A stretch of DNA of 12,067 bases from JAFDVL01 sp043736395 (GTDB lineage: Bacteria; Acidobacteriota; Blastocatellia; RBC074). Below, piece by piece: positions 5,416-12,067 of this stretch. The stretch lies in NCBI GenBank assembly GCA_043736395.1, contig JAYTCQ010000414.1, positions 1 through 12,067 on the forward strand, given 5' to 3'. The notes below the pieces were generated by a model. That model was not told the DNA's origin. It was given only the letters and a program-made list of their open reading frames with translations, and did no database searches. The translations under genes were made by a program, and so were the position numbers. Each line of letters opens with the position of its first letter. Within the stretch, counting starts at the first letter, position 1.

Positions 5416-7017
5416 ATGCCACAAAAACGAACAGTAGTTTTTGGAATCCTTGGAATTCAAAAAGATTCCGGCAAAGGGGTTGGACGTTGGGAAAAATGGC
5501 GTCCGACGATTGCGCTCTGTTCGCACGAAGATTTGCTCATCCATCGTTTTGAATTATTAATCCAGCCGACTCATCACGAATTAGCCAAACAAATTATCGC
5601 GGACGTCAAAGATGTTTCGCCTGAAACTGAAATCAAAACGCATCTATTGAAATTTGATGATGCGTGGGATTTTGAAGAAGTCTATGGGCAGCTGCATGAT
5701 TTTTTTCGTAACTATCTTTTCAAGCCAGATAAGGAAAATTATTTAGTTCACCTTTCGACGGGAACGCATACTGTTCAGATTTGCCTGTTTTTATTGACTG
5801 AATCACGTCATTTACCCGGACAGTTAATTCAGACTTCGCCGCCAAAATATCGTCGCGGAAAAGTCAGCGATCCGGGGACGTATAACATCATTGATCTTGA
5901 TTTATCGAAGTATGGTCTTCTGACTTCGCGCTTTCAGCAGGAGCAAAAAGAAGCGACTTCATTTTTAAAATCCGGCATCGAAACGCGCAACAAAAAATTC
6001 AATCAATTAATTTCGCGTATCGAACAAGTGGCGATTGCTTCACGCGATCCATTGTTATTGATGGGACCAACCGGAGCCGGAAAATCACGGCTGGCAAAAA
6101 GAATTTTTGCTTTGAAAAAAGCACGTCATCAGATGAGCGGAAATTTTGTCGAAGTGAACTGCGCTACGATTCGTGGAGATGGTTCGATGTCGGCTTTATT
6201 CGGACACATCAAAGGCGCGTTCACAGGTGCTCTTAATCAACGCGACGGGCATTTACGTTCTGCTAATAATGGGGTTTTATTTTTAGATGAAATTGGTGAG
6301 CTTGGATTAGACGAACAGGCGATGTTACTTCGTGCACTCGAAGATAAAGTATTTTTGCCGCTTGGTTCTGACAAAGAAGTCAAAAGCGAATTTCAATTGA
6401 TTGCCGGAACGAACCGCGATTTATCGGAGCGCGTACAAACTGGAAAATTCCGTGATGATCTTTTAGCGCGAATAAATTTATGGACGTTTACCCTGCCGTC
6501 ATTGCGTGAACGCAAAGAAGACATTGAACCGAATTTGCAATTTGAATTGGATCAATTCGCTGAACGCAACGGTAATCGTGTGACATTCAGCCGTGAAGCC
6601 CGCAATCACTTTATTAAATTCGCAACGTCGAACGAAGCCAGTTGGAATGGGAATTTTCGTGATTTGAATGGCGCGATTATTCGGATGGCTACATTCGCCG
6701 AAAGCGGCAGAATTTCTGTGGAAGTCGTGAACGAAGAAATCGAAAGACTATGCGCAGCGTGGCAAAATTCCGGCGCGACTTTTGGCGAAGGGTTGGAAAA
6801 TTTGTTAGCTGAAAATGTAATTGCTGAACTTGATTTATTTGATCGAATGCAGTTGCTGAACGTGATTGAAATCTGCCGTGAATCGCGTTCACTTTCAGAG
6901 GCCGGACGCAAACTGTTTCACTCTTCGCGCGAACAGAAAAAAACTGCGAACGATGCAGATCGGTTAAGAAAGTATTTGATGCGATTTGGATTGAATTGGG
7001 AAGGCATTAAAGAATAG
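5416..7017 (+). CDS. rtcR: RtcR, CARF-domain sigma-54 activator of RNA repair
   Basis: Regulator of RNA-repair operons. In Salmonella its divergent CARF domain binds tRNA fragments ending in 2',3'-cyclic phosphate and then allows sigma-54 activation. The 533-residue length matches enterobacterial RtcR. The N-terminal CARF part (about 1-185) keeps family segments GRWEKWRPT (23-31), VSPETE (67-72), DPWDFEEVY-like DAWDFEEVY (82-90) and the ligand-site-like STGTH (114-118). The AAA+ domain has Walker A GPTGAGKS (217-224), the sigma-54 contact loop GAFTGA (268-273), Walker B VLFLDE (287-292) and sensor GTNRDL (331-336), so it should be active. The C-terminus (about 488-530, SLSEAGRKLF and NDADRLRKYLMRFGL) is the DNA-binding helix-turn-helix. 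The ribosome site before ATG is weak. It faces pyrE and likely controls the rsr promoter at 3494-3509, 1.9 kb away. Confidence 0.97.
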   Translation: MPQKRTVVFGILGIQKDSGKGVGRWEKWRPTIALCSHEDLLIHRFELLIQPTHHELAKQIIADVKDVSPETEIKTHLLKFDDAWDFEEVYGQLHDFFRNYLFKPDKENYLVHLSTGTHTVQICLFLLTESRHLPGQLIQTSPPKYRRGKVSDPGTYNIIDLDLSKYGLLTSRFQQEQKEATSFLKSGIETRNKKFNQLISRIEQVAIASRDPLLLMGPTGAGKSRLAKRIFALKKARHQMSGNFVEVNCATIRGDGSMSALFGHIKGAFTGALNQRDGHLRSANNGVLFLDEIGELGLDEQAMLLRALEDKVFLPLGSDKEVKSEFQLIAGTNRDLSERVQTGKFRDDLLARINLWTFTLPSLRERKEDIEPNLQFELDQFAERNGNRVTFSREARNHFIKFATSNEASWNGNFRDLNGAIIRMATFAESGRISVEVVNEEIERLCAAWQNSGATFGEGLENLLAENVIAELDLFDRMQLLNVIEICRESRSLSEAGRKLFHSSREQKKTANDADRLRKYLMRFGLNWEGIKE

Positions 7018-7044
7018 ACCGCCGATGACGCGGATTAAGCGGGT

Positions 7045-7122
7045 AGGAACAGTACAGAGAGCGGTAGCGACCTGGTAAATGCCACGAGTTACCAGGTCGC
7101 TACCGCTCTCTGTACCGTTCCT
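7045..7122. repeat. 34-bp inverted repeat between convergent rtcR and pyrE
   Basis: Arms 7045-7078 and 7089-7122 pair over 34 bases with one mismatch (core GAGCGGTAGCGACCTGGTAA) around a 10-base loop. It starts 28 bases after the rtcR stop, and its right edge overlaps the pyrE stop codon. Placed between converging genes, it can work as a bidirectional stop or mRNA 3' end. It also has the form of a REP element. Confidence 0.85.
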
Positions 7123-7699
7123 ATTTCCTGCTTCCAGGTTTTATCGCCGTCGTACCTTCCTTACACATCGGACATTCTTCCGCTTTATAACTCGGCACTT
7201 CTAGTGTAGCCAGCGCGTGGCGAGGGACGCCTAAATCAACTGCGCCGTTGCTGCGATCAATTAATGAGCCTGCACCCACGACGACTCCGCCAAGCGCATT
7301 GACGACTTCCATGACTTCGCGTGTAGAACCGCCGGTGGTGACGACATCTTCTACGACAAAACATTTTTCGCCGGGAGCGATTTGAAATCCGCGCCGCAGC
7401 GTCATGACTTCTTGTCGTTCGGTGAACAAGGCGCGTACGCCGAGGGCGCGTGCGACTTCGTGCGCGACGACTACGCCGCCGAGCGCGGGAGCTATGACTA
7501 AATCAATTTGTCCGATGCGTTCGTCGGCTTTGGCTTTGGCGGCTAATTCGGAGCAGAGCTTTTCAGCGGTTGAGGGATGTTGCATGACTAAGGCGCATTG
7601 CAAATAACGCGAACTGTGCAGGCCGGAGGAGAGCAGGAAATGTCCGGTGAGTAACGCGCCGCTATCGGAAAATATTTGTAGAACTTCTTCGTTGGTCAT
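7121..7699 (-). CDS. pyrE: Orotate phosphoribosyltransferase
   Basis: Joins orotate and PRPP to give OMP in pyrimidine synthesis; cytoplasmic. The protein has 192 residues. The PRPP-binding loop FVVEDVVTTGGST is at 114-126, and LVIAPALGGVVVAHEVARALG (67-87) and FTERQ (92-96) are typical of the family. The C-terminal CPMC (176-179) and short basic tail are characteristic of the Thermus-type PyrE subfamily. ATG 7699 has no clear Shine-Dalgarno; TGTCTAAATAATTAAT lies before it. It follows the ketosynthase gene by 77 bases in the same direction across an inverted repeat, and converges on rtcR. Confidence 0.93.
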   Translation of the reverse strand: MTNEEVLQIFSDSGALLTGHFLLSSGLHSSRYLQCALVMQHPSTAEKLCSELAAKAKADERIGQIDLVIAPALGGVVVAHEVARALGVRALFTERQEVMTLRRGFQIAPGEKCFVVEDVVTTGGSTREVMEVVNALGGVVVGAGSLIDRSNGAVDLGVPRHALATLEVPSYKAEECPMCKEGTTAIKPGSRK

Positions 7700-7710
7700 A
7701 TTAATTATTT

Positions 7711-7778
7711 AGACAGGATTAACAAGATGAACAAGATTTAAAATCTCATCAATCCTGTTCATCATGTTAATCCTGTCT
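7711..7778. repeat. 28-bp inverted repeat between ketosynthase and pyrE
   Basis: Arms 7711-7738 and 7751-7778 pair over 28 bases with two mismatches (AGACAGGATTAACA at both ends) around a 12-base loop. The right arm runs into the ketosynthase stop codon. The unit ACAGGATTAACAAGATGAACA is typical of REP-like intergenic repeats and could attenuate transcription into pyrE. Confidence 0.8.
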
Positions 7779-9048
7779 AACTCTCTTCGAATTTCTTAAC
7801 GACGAGCGCCGAATTCTTCGACCCGAAGCCGATACAATTACACAGCGCAGTTTTAATTTCTCCCGCACGTGATTTGTTTGGAACATAATCCAGATCGCAT
7901 TCGGGATCAGCTTCGTCAAGGTTGATCGTTGGCGGAATAAACCCGTTCATCATTCCGCCAATTGTGGCGGCTAGGCCTGCGGCTCCAGATGCGCCTTGTG
8001 GATGTCCGATTAAAGATTTCGTCGCGCTCATCGGAATTTTGTACGCCGTATCGCCAAACGCAATTTTGATGGCGCGTGTTTCGATGCGGTCATTCAAATC
8101 CGTCGCTGTACCATGAAGATTGATGTAATCAATTTCATCAATCGAAACTCCGGCGTCGGCAAGAGCCATTCCCATTGCTCGCGCAGGTTCGATTCCCGAT
8201 TCGTCTAAGCGTACACGATGATGCGCATCGCAGGTCGAACCGTAGCCGATAATCTCAGCGTAAATTCTGGCTCCGCGATTGACGGCGTGTTCGTATTCTT
8301 CCAGGACGAAAAGATAAGAGCCTTCGCCCACGACAAATCCGTCGCGTCCTTTGCAGAATGGACGGGAAGCGCGATGTGGTTCTTCATTCCATGAAGGCGT
8401 CATCAGTCTCATCATACAGAAGCCAAGCATGATGCTGTGCGCGAGCGGAGCGTCTACGCCGCCAGAAAGAATGGTTTTGATTTTCCCCAGTTGAATATTT
8501 TGGACAGCATAATTCAACGCATCCGTAGAAGAAGTGCAGCCCGTCGAAACCAGATGGCTGAATCCTTTTAATCCGTAGGCCATGGAAATCTCGCTGGGCA
8601 GGGAACCAGGCGTCGCCGTGGGAATAGAATAGATGCTGGCTTTTTTGGCTTCGTTTTCAAAATAGTAGCGATACTGTTTCTCAACAAAACTTAAACTTGC
8701 GCCACCGCTGCCAAGGACTACGCCAATGCCGCGACGATCATCCAGTTCCATTTCTTTAGGATTTATTCCCGCATCTGCAAAAGCTAAGCCTGCTCCGGCG
8801 ATTCCGTACGCGACTGCGGGGGAAACGTGCTGGCGATCTTTGGGGGGGATGAAATCATCTGCATTAAAGTTCCTGACTTCGCCGGCGATCCGCACAGGTA
8901 AATCAGAAACATCGAATCTGGTAATGGGGCTGACGCCGCTGATGCCTGCTTGAATGGATTGCCAGTAGGCGTCTTTACCGGGACCGTACGGGCTGATGCT
9001 GCCGATTCCGGTGATAACTACGCGACGTAGCATTTGATTGGATGCCAT
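7777..9048 (-). CDS. Beta-ketoacyl-ACP synthase (FabF-like)
   Basis: Decarboxylating condensing enzyme that extends acyl chains on ACP. With the start at ATG 9048 it has 423 residues, close to FabF (about 412). An upstream in-frame start at 9141 would add 31 residues unlike the family, so MASNQMLRRVVITGIGSISP is preferred; GAGG lies about 12 bases before it. The triad is intact: Cys171 in VSTGCTSS, His312 in LHGTATD and His349 in SLIGHPQGASGAAG, with the C-terminal glycine loop GFGSKNS near 408. The nucleophile context STGCTS is closer to type II polyketide ketosynthase alpha subunits than to the STACAT of housekeeping FabF, so a secondary-lipid or polyketide role is possible. No ACP or partner is next to it; pyrE is downstream. 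Confidence 0.9.
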   Translation of the reverse strand: MASNQMLRRVVITGIGSISPYGPGKDAYWQSIQAGISGVSPITRFDVSDLPVRIAGEVRNFNADDFIPPKDRQHVSPAVAYGIAGAGLAFADAGINPKEMELDDRRGIGVVLGSGGASLSFVEKQYRYYFENEAKKASIYSIPTATPGSLPSEISMAYGLKGFSHLVSTGCTSSTDALNYAVQNIQLGKIKTILSGGVDAPLAHSIMLGFCMMRLMTPSWNEEPHRASRPFCKGRDGFVVGEGSYLFVLEEYEHAVNRGARIYAEIIGYGSTCDAHHRVRLDESGIEPARAMGMALADAGVSIDEIDYINLHGTATDLNDRIETRAIKIAFGDTAYKIPMSATKSLIGHPQGASGAAGLAATIGGMMNGFIPPTINLDEADPECDLDYVPNKSRAGEIKTALCNCIGFGSKNSALVVKKFEES

Positions 9049-9186
9049 ATTGTATTTGGACCTCAGAATTAATGGATATACGATCTGCCAAATATACAAG
9101 CTAACATCTTTCACTGCAAAATGATTGGGAATGAAAAACAAGAATTTAGGTCAAATCTATCATAAAGTACTTATGTAAGAACTTAT

Positions 9187-9231
9187 GTCAACGTTTGATT
9201 ACACTAATCTAGTGTGTAATCAAACGTTGAC
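9187..9231. promoter_or_regulatory. Perfect palindrome, 18-bp arms
   Basis: GTCAACGTTTGATTACAC (9187-9204) and its exact complement (9214-9231) surround a 9-base centre. It lies 139 bases upstream of the ketosynthase ATG on one side and about 143 bases upstream of the plus-strand sigma-54 promoter at 9374 on the other. It may be a dimer-binding operator or enhancer for either; without a T tract it is a poor terminator. Direct repeats ACTTATGT lie at 9169-9176 and 9181-9188. Confidence 0.55.
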
Positions 9232-9373
9232 TGTGACAAAAAACGTCTGTCATCTTTTGGAGACACTAGAATAGGGGCAAGGGGCAAGTTGATAGGGATA
9301 AGTAAGATGTGTTTGATCGTAATTGCATTGTTTTTAATAGCTTAGGTGTTCTGTGCGAATTGTTGCGGAGTTG

Positions 9374-9389
9374 TGGCACGACCATTGCA
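9374..9389 (+). promoter_or_regulatory. Perfect-consensus sigma-54 promoter facing a gene-free region
   Basis: TGGCACGACCATTGCA fits the sigma-54 consensus TGGCACG-N4-TTGCA at every fixed base, with GG and GC 10 bases apart. Transcription should start near 9400 on the plus strand. No plus-strand gene follows before the window end, only structured DNA, so the product is probably a noncoding RNA. Confidence 0.85.
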
Positions 9390-9399
9390 TTACCTATAG

Positions 9400-9725
9400 C
9401 GTAGACGAGAGATGAAGAAGATAAAAAAGAAGTTCTTTGATTATTAATCTTTAAAGTTTCTTTCGTAGCAGGGAAAGCGTTTCTTGAAGCGCAGATCCTC
9501 CTCACACCTAATAAACACCTCACTTGGTTATTAGATGGATTTGAGGCTCGGAACGCTCTCCCGGCTATTTTCTGCCAATCAGGAAAGCGCATTGGATTAT
9601 TTACGCATTTATAATAATCCTCACACTTTTGCTGATAGTTCTTCACCAACTATCAGCAATGATTCTCACTCCAATGCGCTCTCCTGTAAGATTTTTGAAT
9701 TAGGAGTTTTGCTCCTCTTGATTTT
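9400..9725 (+). ncRNA. Candidate sigma-54-dependent structured RNA
   Basis: This is the predicted transcript from the promoter at 9374. A three-way junction can form. The closing stem is CAGGAAAGCGCATT (9580-9593) with AATGCGCTCTCCTG (9673-9686), 14 positions with one mismatch. Hairpin A is GGATTATT (9594-9601) with AATAATCC (9613-9620). Hairpin B is GCTGATAGTT (9631-9640) with AACTATCAGC (9648-9657), perfect over 10 bp with a 7-base loop. Upstream, CTAATAA (9508-9514) pairs with TTATTAG (9528-9534). The 3' end could be the hairpin at 9702-9716. The frames on either strand here show no family signal. No known RNA family was recognised; boundaries are estimates. Confidence 0.55.
9702..9725 (+). 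terminator. Candidate terminator of the sigma-54 RNA
   Basis: AGGAG-TTTTG-CTCCT (9702-9716) is a 5-bp hairpin followed by CTTGATTTT, a broken T tract. It lies 16 bases after the three-way junction. It is weak, so readthrough towards 10119 is possible. Confidence 0.4.
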
Positions 9726-9729
9726 GTAG

Positions 9730-10141
9730 CTGCTTTCTAGAAAGGACACGGGGGTCGGATTTTAGTTGCAGTTACATACTTCGATTCGCAGGTCGCGCTA
9801 ATTTGGAGAACGGGGCACACCACATTAGCGTGGCTTGTGAATCGGAACTAAACAAGAGTTGAGCAGGCTGATAAAAAGTTTGAAAAGGTTTTTAGGTAAG
9901 GCATCCCAGGCCGAACCCGCTACCAGATAAGCAGACCCCAAATCTGACTTACAGTGGCATTGAGCCTCTCCCAGAAACGACCGCTATTAGGATTCTTCCT
10001 GCTTAGAATCCGGGAGGCTCACAAGACAAAAGCCAGCAATGGCGTTAAAATTGTCCTCACCCCAGCAGCAGATAAGCTTTTAGCGAATCTGCTGCTTTTG
10101 CATTTGGGGTGAAATTTTTCAACTTCAAAATATCGAAGCAC
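9730..10141. other. Gene-free stretch with nested hairpins
   Basis: About 410 bases without a credible gene. Two nested structures stand out. In the first, CGATTC (9782-9787) pairs with GAATCG (9839-9844) and encloses CGCTAAT (9796-9802) paired with ATTAGCG (9824-9830). In the second, TGAGCCTC (9961-9968) pairs with GAGGCTCA (10014-10021) and encloses GGATTC (9990-9995) paired with GAATCC (10006-10011). A terminator-like hairpin closes the stretch at 10057-10119. Either an extension of the sigma-54 transcript or a separate RNA could fill it. No tRNA, tmRNA, SRP or RNase P RNA was recognised. Confidence 0.5.
10057..10119 (+). terminator. Strong nested hairpin with T tract
   Basis: TCACCCCA (10057-10064) pairs with TGGGGTGA (10105-10112), and GCAGCAGAT (10065-10073) pairs with ATCTGCTGC (10087-10095). 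This makes 17 bp with one right-side bulge, followed by AATTTTT on the plus strand. The T tract is better on the plus strand, where no gene ends. On the minus strand it lies just after the stop of the membrane protein, followed by a TTTT at distance, so it may serve both directions. Confidence 0.55.
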
Positions 10142-12067
10142 TTATTTTTTCAATTTTAGGACAATGATCGTTCCGATAACCGTGACCGGCTCACAGACCT
10201 TTTTGATCATCGTGACATACGGATGATTTGCCTGCGGGCTCGTCGTATTCAGGATCGCATAAGTCATATTTCTTTCATTGAAGAGACGCTTCGCATCAGC
10301 CTCGGTCTTAACCGCCAAAATGGCAGGCTCGAAAGTGAAATTTGTCCAATTGTCATAAAGCGGATCAGCCATCAATCCAGCCGCTCTGGATTCCCCAATG
10401 ACAGCCACGGGTGTCCGATCCGCATTAATACCATTTACAAATTCGACAGCATTACGCAATGGCAGTTGTTGCGTTAAATATTCGCGACGATGATCTTCGC
10501 TTAAGAGCGTTTGCCACGGGAAGTCGTAGTAAAACGAGTTTGCATTCAGAAACCACAAATTCAGAAAGATCACGAAGGCTGCTACCAGCGTCAGCCCGTG
10601 CTTCACGAAGCCGCCTTTCTTTTCACCGAAGGTCATCAGCAGGCTTAGCACTGCGATCAACATCACGGCTGCTGGAAAGACATATCGAATATACGCCGTT
10701 GAGCGAAATGCCAGAACAATTGAAATGACACCCACAAAAAGCACGACTGCGCCACGCCATTGACGGCTCGCAAAGATCAGCGCCACCGTCGGCAAAAGTA
10801 ACAGCAGCCATTGAAATCCAGCCGCGCCCGCATTTGCTTCCGCGTATTTCCCGGTATGAAAAGTCACTTGATACAACAAATCCCAAGTGACGCCTGTGCC
10901 GAAGGCTGGCTGCGTAAAATTTTGCTGATGCCAGAAAGGAGAATGGAAGATTCCATTGAAAAAAGGAAAAACCGGATTGCCGGTGATGAGCCAGGCTCTG
11001 GTGTAAGGCACCGCGCCGAACGTCACGAACGCCACCATGCTAATAAGCAAAGCGGGCATCCAGCGGCGCTGAAGCCAGGTTTTAAACCTCAAAATGAAAA
11101 TAATACCAAGCACTGGCAGGATCGTAAAAGTCACTGCTTTAGCGGCTAACGCGCAACCTAATAAAATTCCAGCTAATTTTAAATTTGTATTATTTCGCCT
11201 GCTGGCAAAACAAGCTTTGAGGATGGCAAAAGCCCCAACCAGCACAAATCCCGCCCAGATTGGCTCAATAAACATTGACGTACTAACTGCAAAAGTCAGC
11301 GGCGTAGTCAGAAAAATCAACATCGTCCATCTGGCCCCATCCTGGCTACTGCCCATCCACAGTGCCAGCTCACGCGTCTGCCAGACTGATACCAAAATAA
11401 AAGTGGTATTAATTAATCGTGACGCAGTCTCGCCACCGATTAAATAACCAATCGAAAAAATCCAATCCCCCAGCATCGGAGTCACGGCCCATACATAAGT
11501 CGTCACGTCGAATCCCCATTTATGCCGATTGGCCATTTGGGAAGGCACAAACAGGTGCATCCAAAGCGCATCAAAACCTAATTCTGGCATGAGAGCGACA
11601 ACAAAATGCAGCAGCAAAACGGCAGCTATTGCTGCATCCAGCCAGTTTACCTGACGTGATCGCTTCAGACGCCGTTTCGTCAATGCTGCCCATTGCAGCA
11701 AAATACGTCTGCCCAACACGAGCGGCAACGCCAAACCTACGGCGTAAGGAATCGGATAGTTGATTGGCCAGTGCGCGAGCAATCCCACAACGAAGCCATA
11801 AACACCCGCACCAACCAGAAAGGACGCAATTCCATGACAACCTCTCGCACCTAAAGCGCGCAACAACCAACGACCTAATAAAATTGCCGACAACACAAAA
11901 CACAGCACGACAAATAATGGCCAAATCGAACGGCTTGCGAGTGCCAACAGGACAGCCAGGGTGCCTCCGATAATGAACGGAGATTTGCTCAAGAACCAGC
12001 TGCTGCACCAGATAAGTACCAGCGATCCGGCGAGGAAAATCAGGCAGTCAATTAAAATATAAAAATT
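10142..12067 (-). CDS. GT-C-like polytopic membrane protein, 5' end outside the window
   Basis: Probable membrane glycosyltransferase of the GT-C fold (ArnT/PMT-like superfamily), which uses a polyprenyl-linked sugar donor. A caller would start at TTG 11992 (616 residues), but this codon has no ribosome site. The frame stays open for 25 more codons to the window edge, reading a hydrophobic segment (FYILIDCLIFLAGSLVLIWC), so the gene is partial here. Numbering from that TTG, many membrane segments span about 5-475. The first large loop has PELGFDALWMHL (136-147), where D141 sits like the catalytic acidic residue of GT-C enzymes, followed by YVWAVTPMLGDWIFSIGYLIGGE. A soluble domain of about 130 residues closes the protein (ESRAAGL, YDNWTNF), presumably periplasmic. 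Acceptor and donor are unknown. The stop TAA (10144-10142) is followed by the hairpin at 10057-10119. Confidence 0.78.
   Translation of the reverse strand, partial: NFYILIDCLIFLAGSLVLIWCSSWFLSKSPFIIGGTLAVLLALASRSIWPLFVVLCFVLSAILLGRWLLRALGARGCHGIASFLVGAGVYGFVVGLLAHWPINYPIPYAVGLALPLVLGRRILLQWAALTKRRLKRSRQVNWLDAAIAAVLLLHFVVALMPELGFDALWMHLFVPSQMANRHKWGFDVTTYVWAVTPMLGDWIFSIGYLIGGETASRLINTTFILVSVWQTRELALWMGSSQDGARWTMLIFLTTPLTFAVSTSMFIEPIWAGFVLVGAFAILKACFASRRNNTNLKLAGILLGCALAAKAVTFTILPVLGIIFILRFKTWLQRRWMPALLISMVAFVTFGAVPYTRAWLITGNPVFPFFNGIFHSPFWHQQNFTQPAFGTGVTWDLLYQVTFHTGKYAEANAGAAGFQWLLLLLPTVALIFASRQWRGAVVLFVGVISIVLAFRSTAYIRYVFPAAVMLIAVLSLLMTFGEKKGGFVKHGLTLVAAFVIFLNLWFLNANSFYYDFPWQTLLSEDHRREYLTQQLPLRNAVEFVNGINADRTPVAVIGESRAAGLMADPLYDNWTNFTFEPAILAVKTEADAKRLFNERNMTYAILNTTSPQANHPYVTMIKKVCEPVTVIGTIIVLKLKK

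Noticed and set aside
5416..7017. Generic NtrC-type response regulator
   Set aside because: The N-terminus lacks a receiver-domain Asp pattern and matches RtcR along the whole length.
9049..9141. Upstream 31-residue extension of the ketosynthase
   Set aside because: The added residues are unlike the FabF family, whose proteins begin right before RRVVITGIG.
9266..9649. 127-codon minus-strand open frame over the sigma-54 promoter region
   Set aside because: It has no recognisable motif and lies antisense to a perfect sigma-54 promoter and strong hairpins; composition is unlike the window's real proteins.
9535..9729. 64-codon plus-strand open frame
   Set aside because: It lies inside the three-way-junction structure, has no ribosome site, and its hydrophobic end comes from the terminator hairpin.

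Overview
The window looks like chromosomal DNA of a free-living bacterium of moderate GC. It is dense in intergenic palindromes (REP or MITE-like) and carries housekeeping genes (pyrE, a ketosynthase) on the minus strand. The repeat style, the RtcR/Ro60 pair and the symporter with a small accessory protein fit an Acidobacteriota-type genome, but that placement is inference and not proven by the sequence.

Layout. 1-1040: repeat-rich DNA with one small SEC-C zinc-motif gene on the minus strand (451-692), broken by two +1 frameshifts. 1041-1732: four tandem minus-strand noncoding RNAs, called here Y4, Y3, Y2 and Y1 from left to right. They share a Ro60-binding-type end stem and carry tRNA-like modules. 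1852-3405 (-): rsr, the bacterial Ro60 (TROVE plus vWFA) protein, with a good sigma-54 promoter at 3494-3509. 3679-5310 (+): an SSS-family symporter and its 49-residue accessory membrane protein. 5416-7017 (+): rtcR, the CARF-domain sigma-54 activator of RNA-repair operons. 7121-9048 (-): pyrE and a beta-ketoacyl-ACP synthase. 9049-10141: about 1.1 kb without a credible gene, but with a perfect plus-strand sigma-54 promoter (9374-9389), a perfect 18-bp-arm palindrome upstream of it, and well-formed RNA-like hairpins downstream. 10142 to the right edge (-): a polytopic GT-C-like membrane protein whose reading frame stays open past the end of the window.

The main system is an RNA quality-control locus: RtcR (known to sense broken tRNA ends through its CARF domain), a sigma-54 promoter, Ro60, and a row of four Y RNAs. 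No rtcA or rtcB is in the window, so the locus is either a reduced Rsr/Y-RNA form or its ligase lies elsewhere. In the Y RNAs the tRNA is inside-out: T arm, closed acceptor stem, then D arm, with the Ro60 stem growing from the anticodon end. Y2 keeps a 7-bp acceptor with ACCA in its loop, Y3 and Y4 close with GNRA tetraloops, Y4 has lost half its D arm, and Y1 has only the T arm. The second item worth attention is the apparent sigma-54-driven noncoding transcript at about 9400-9725.
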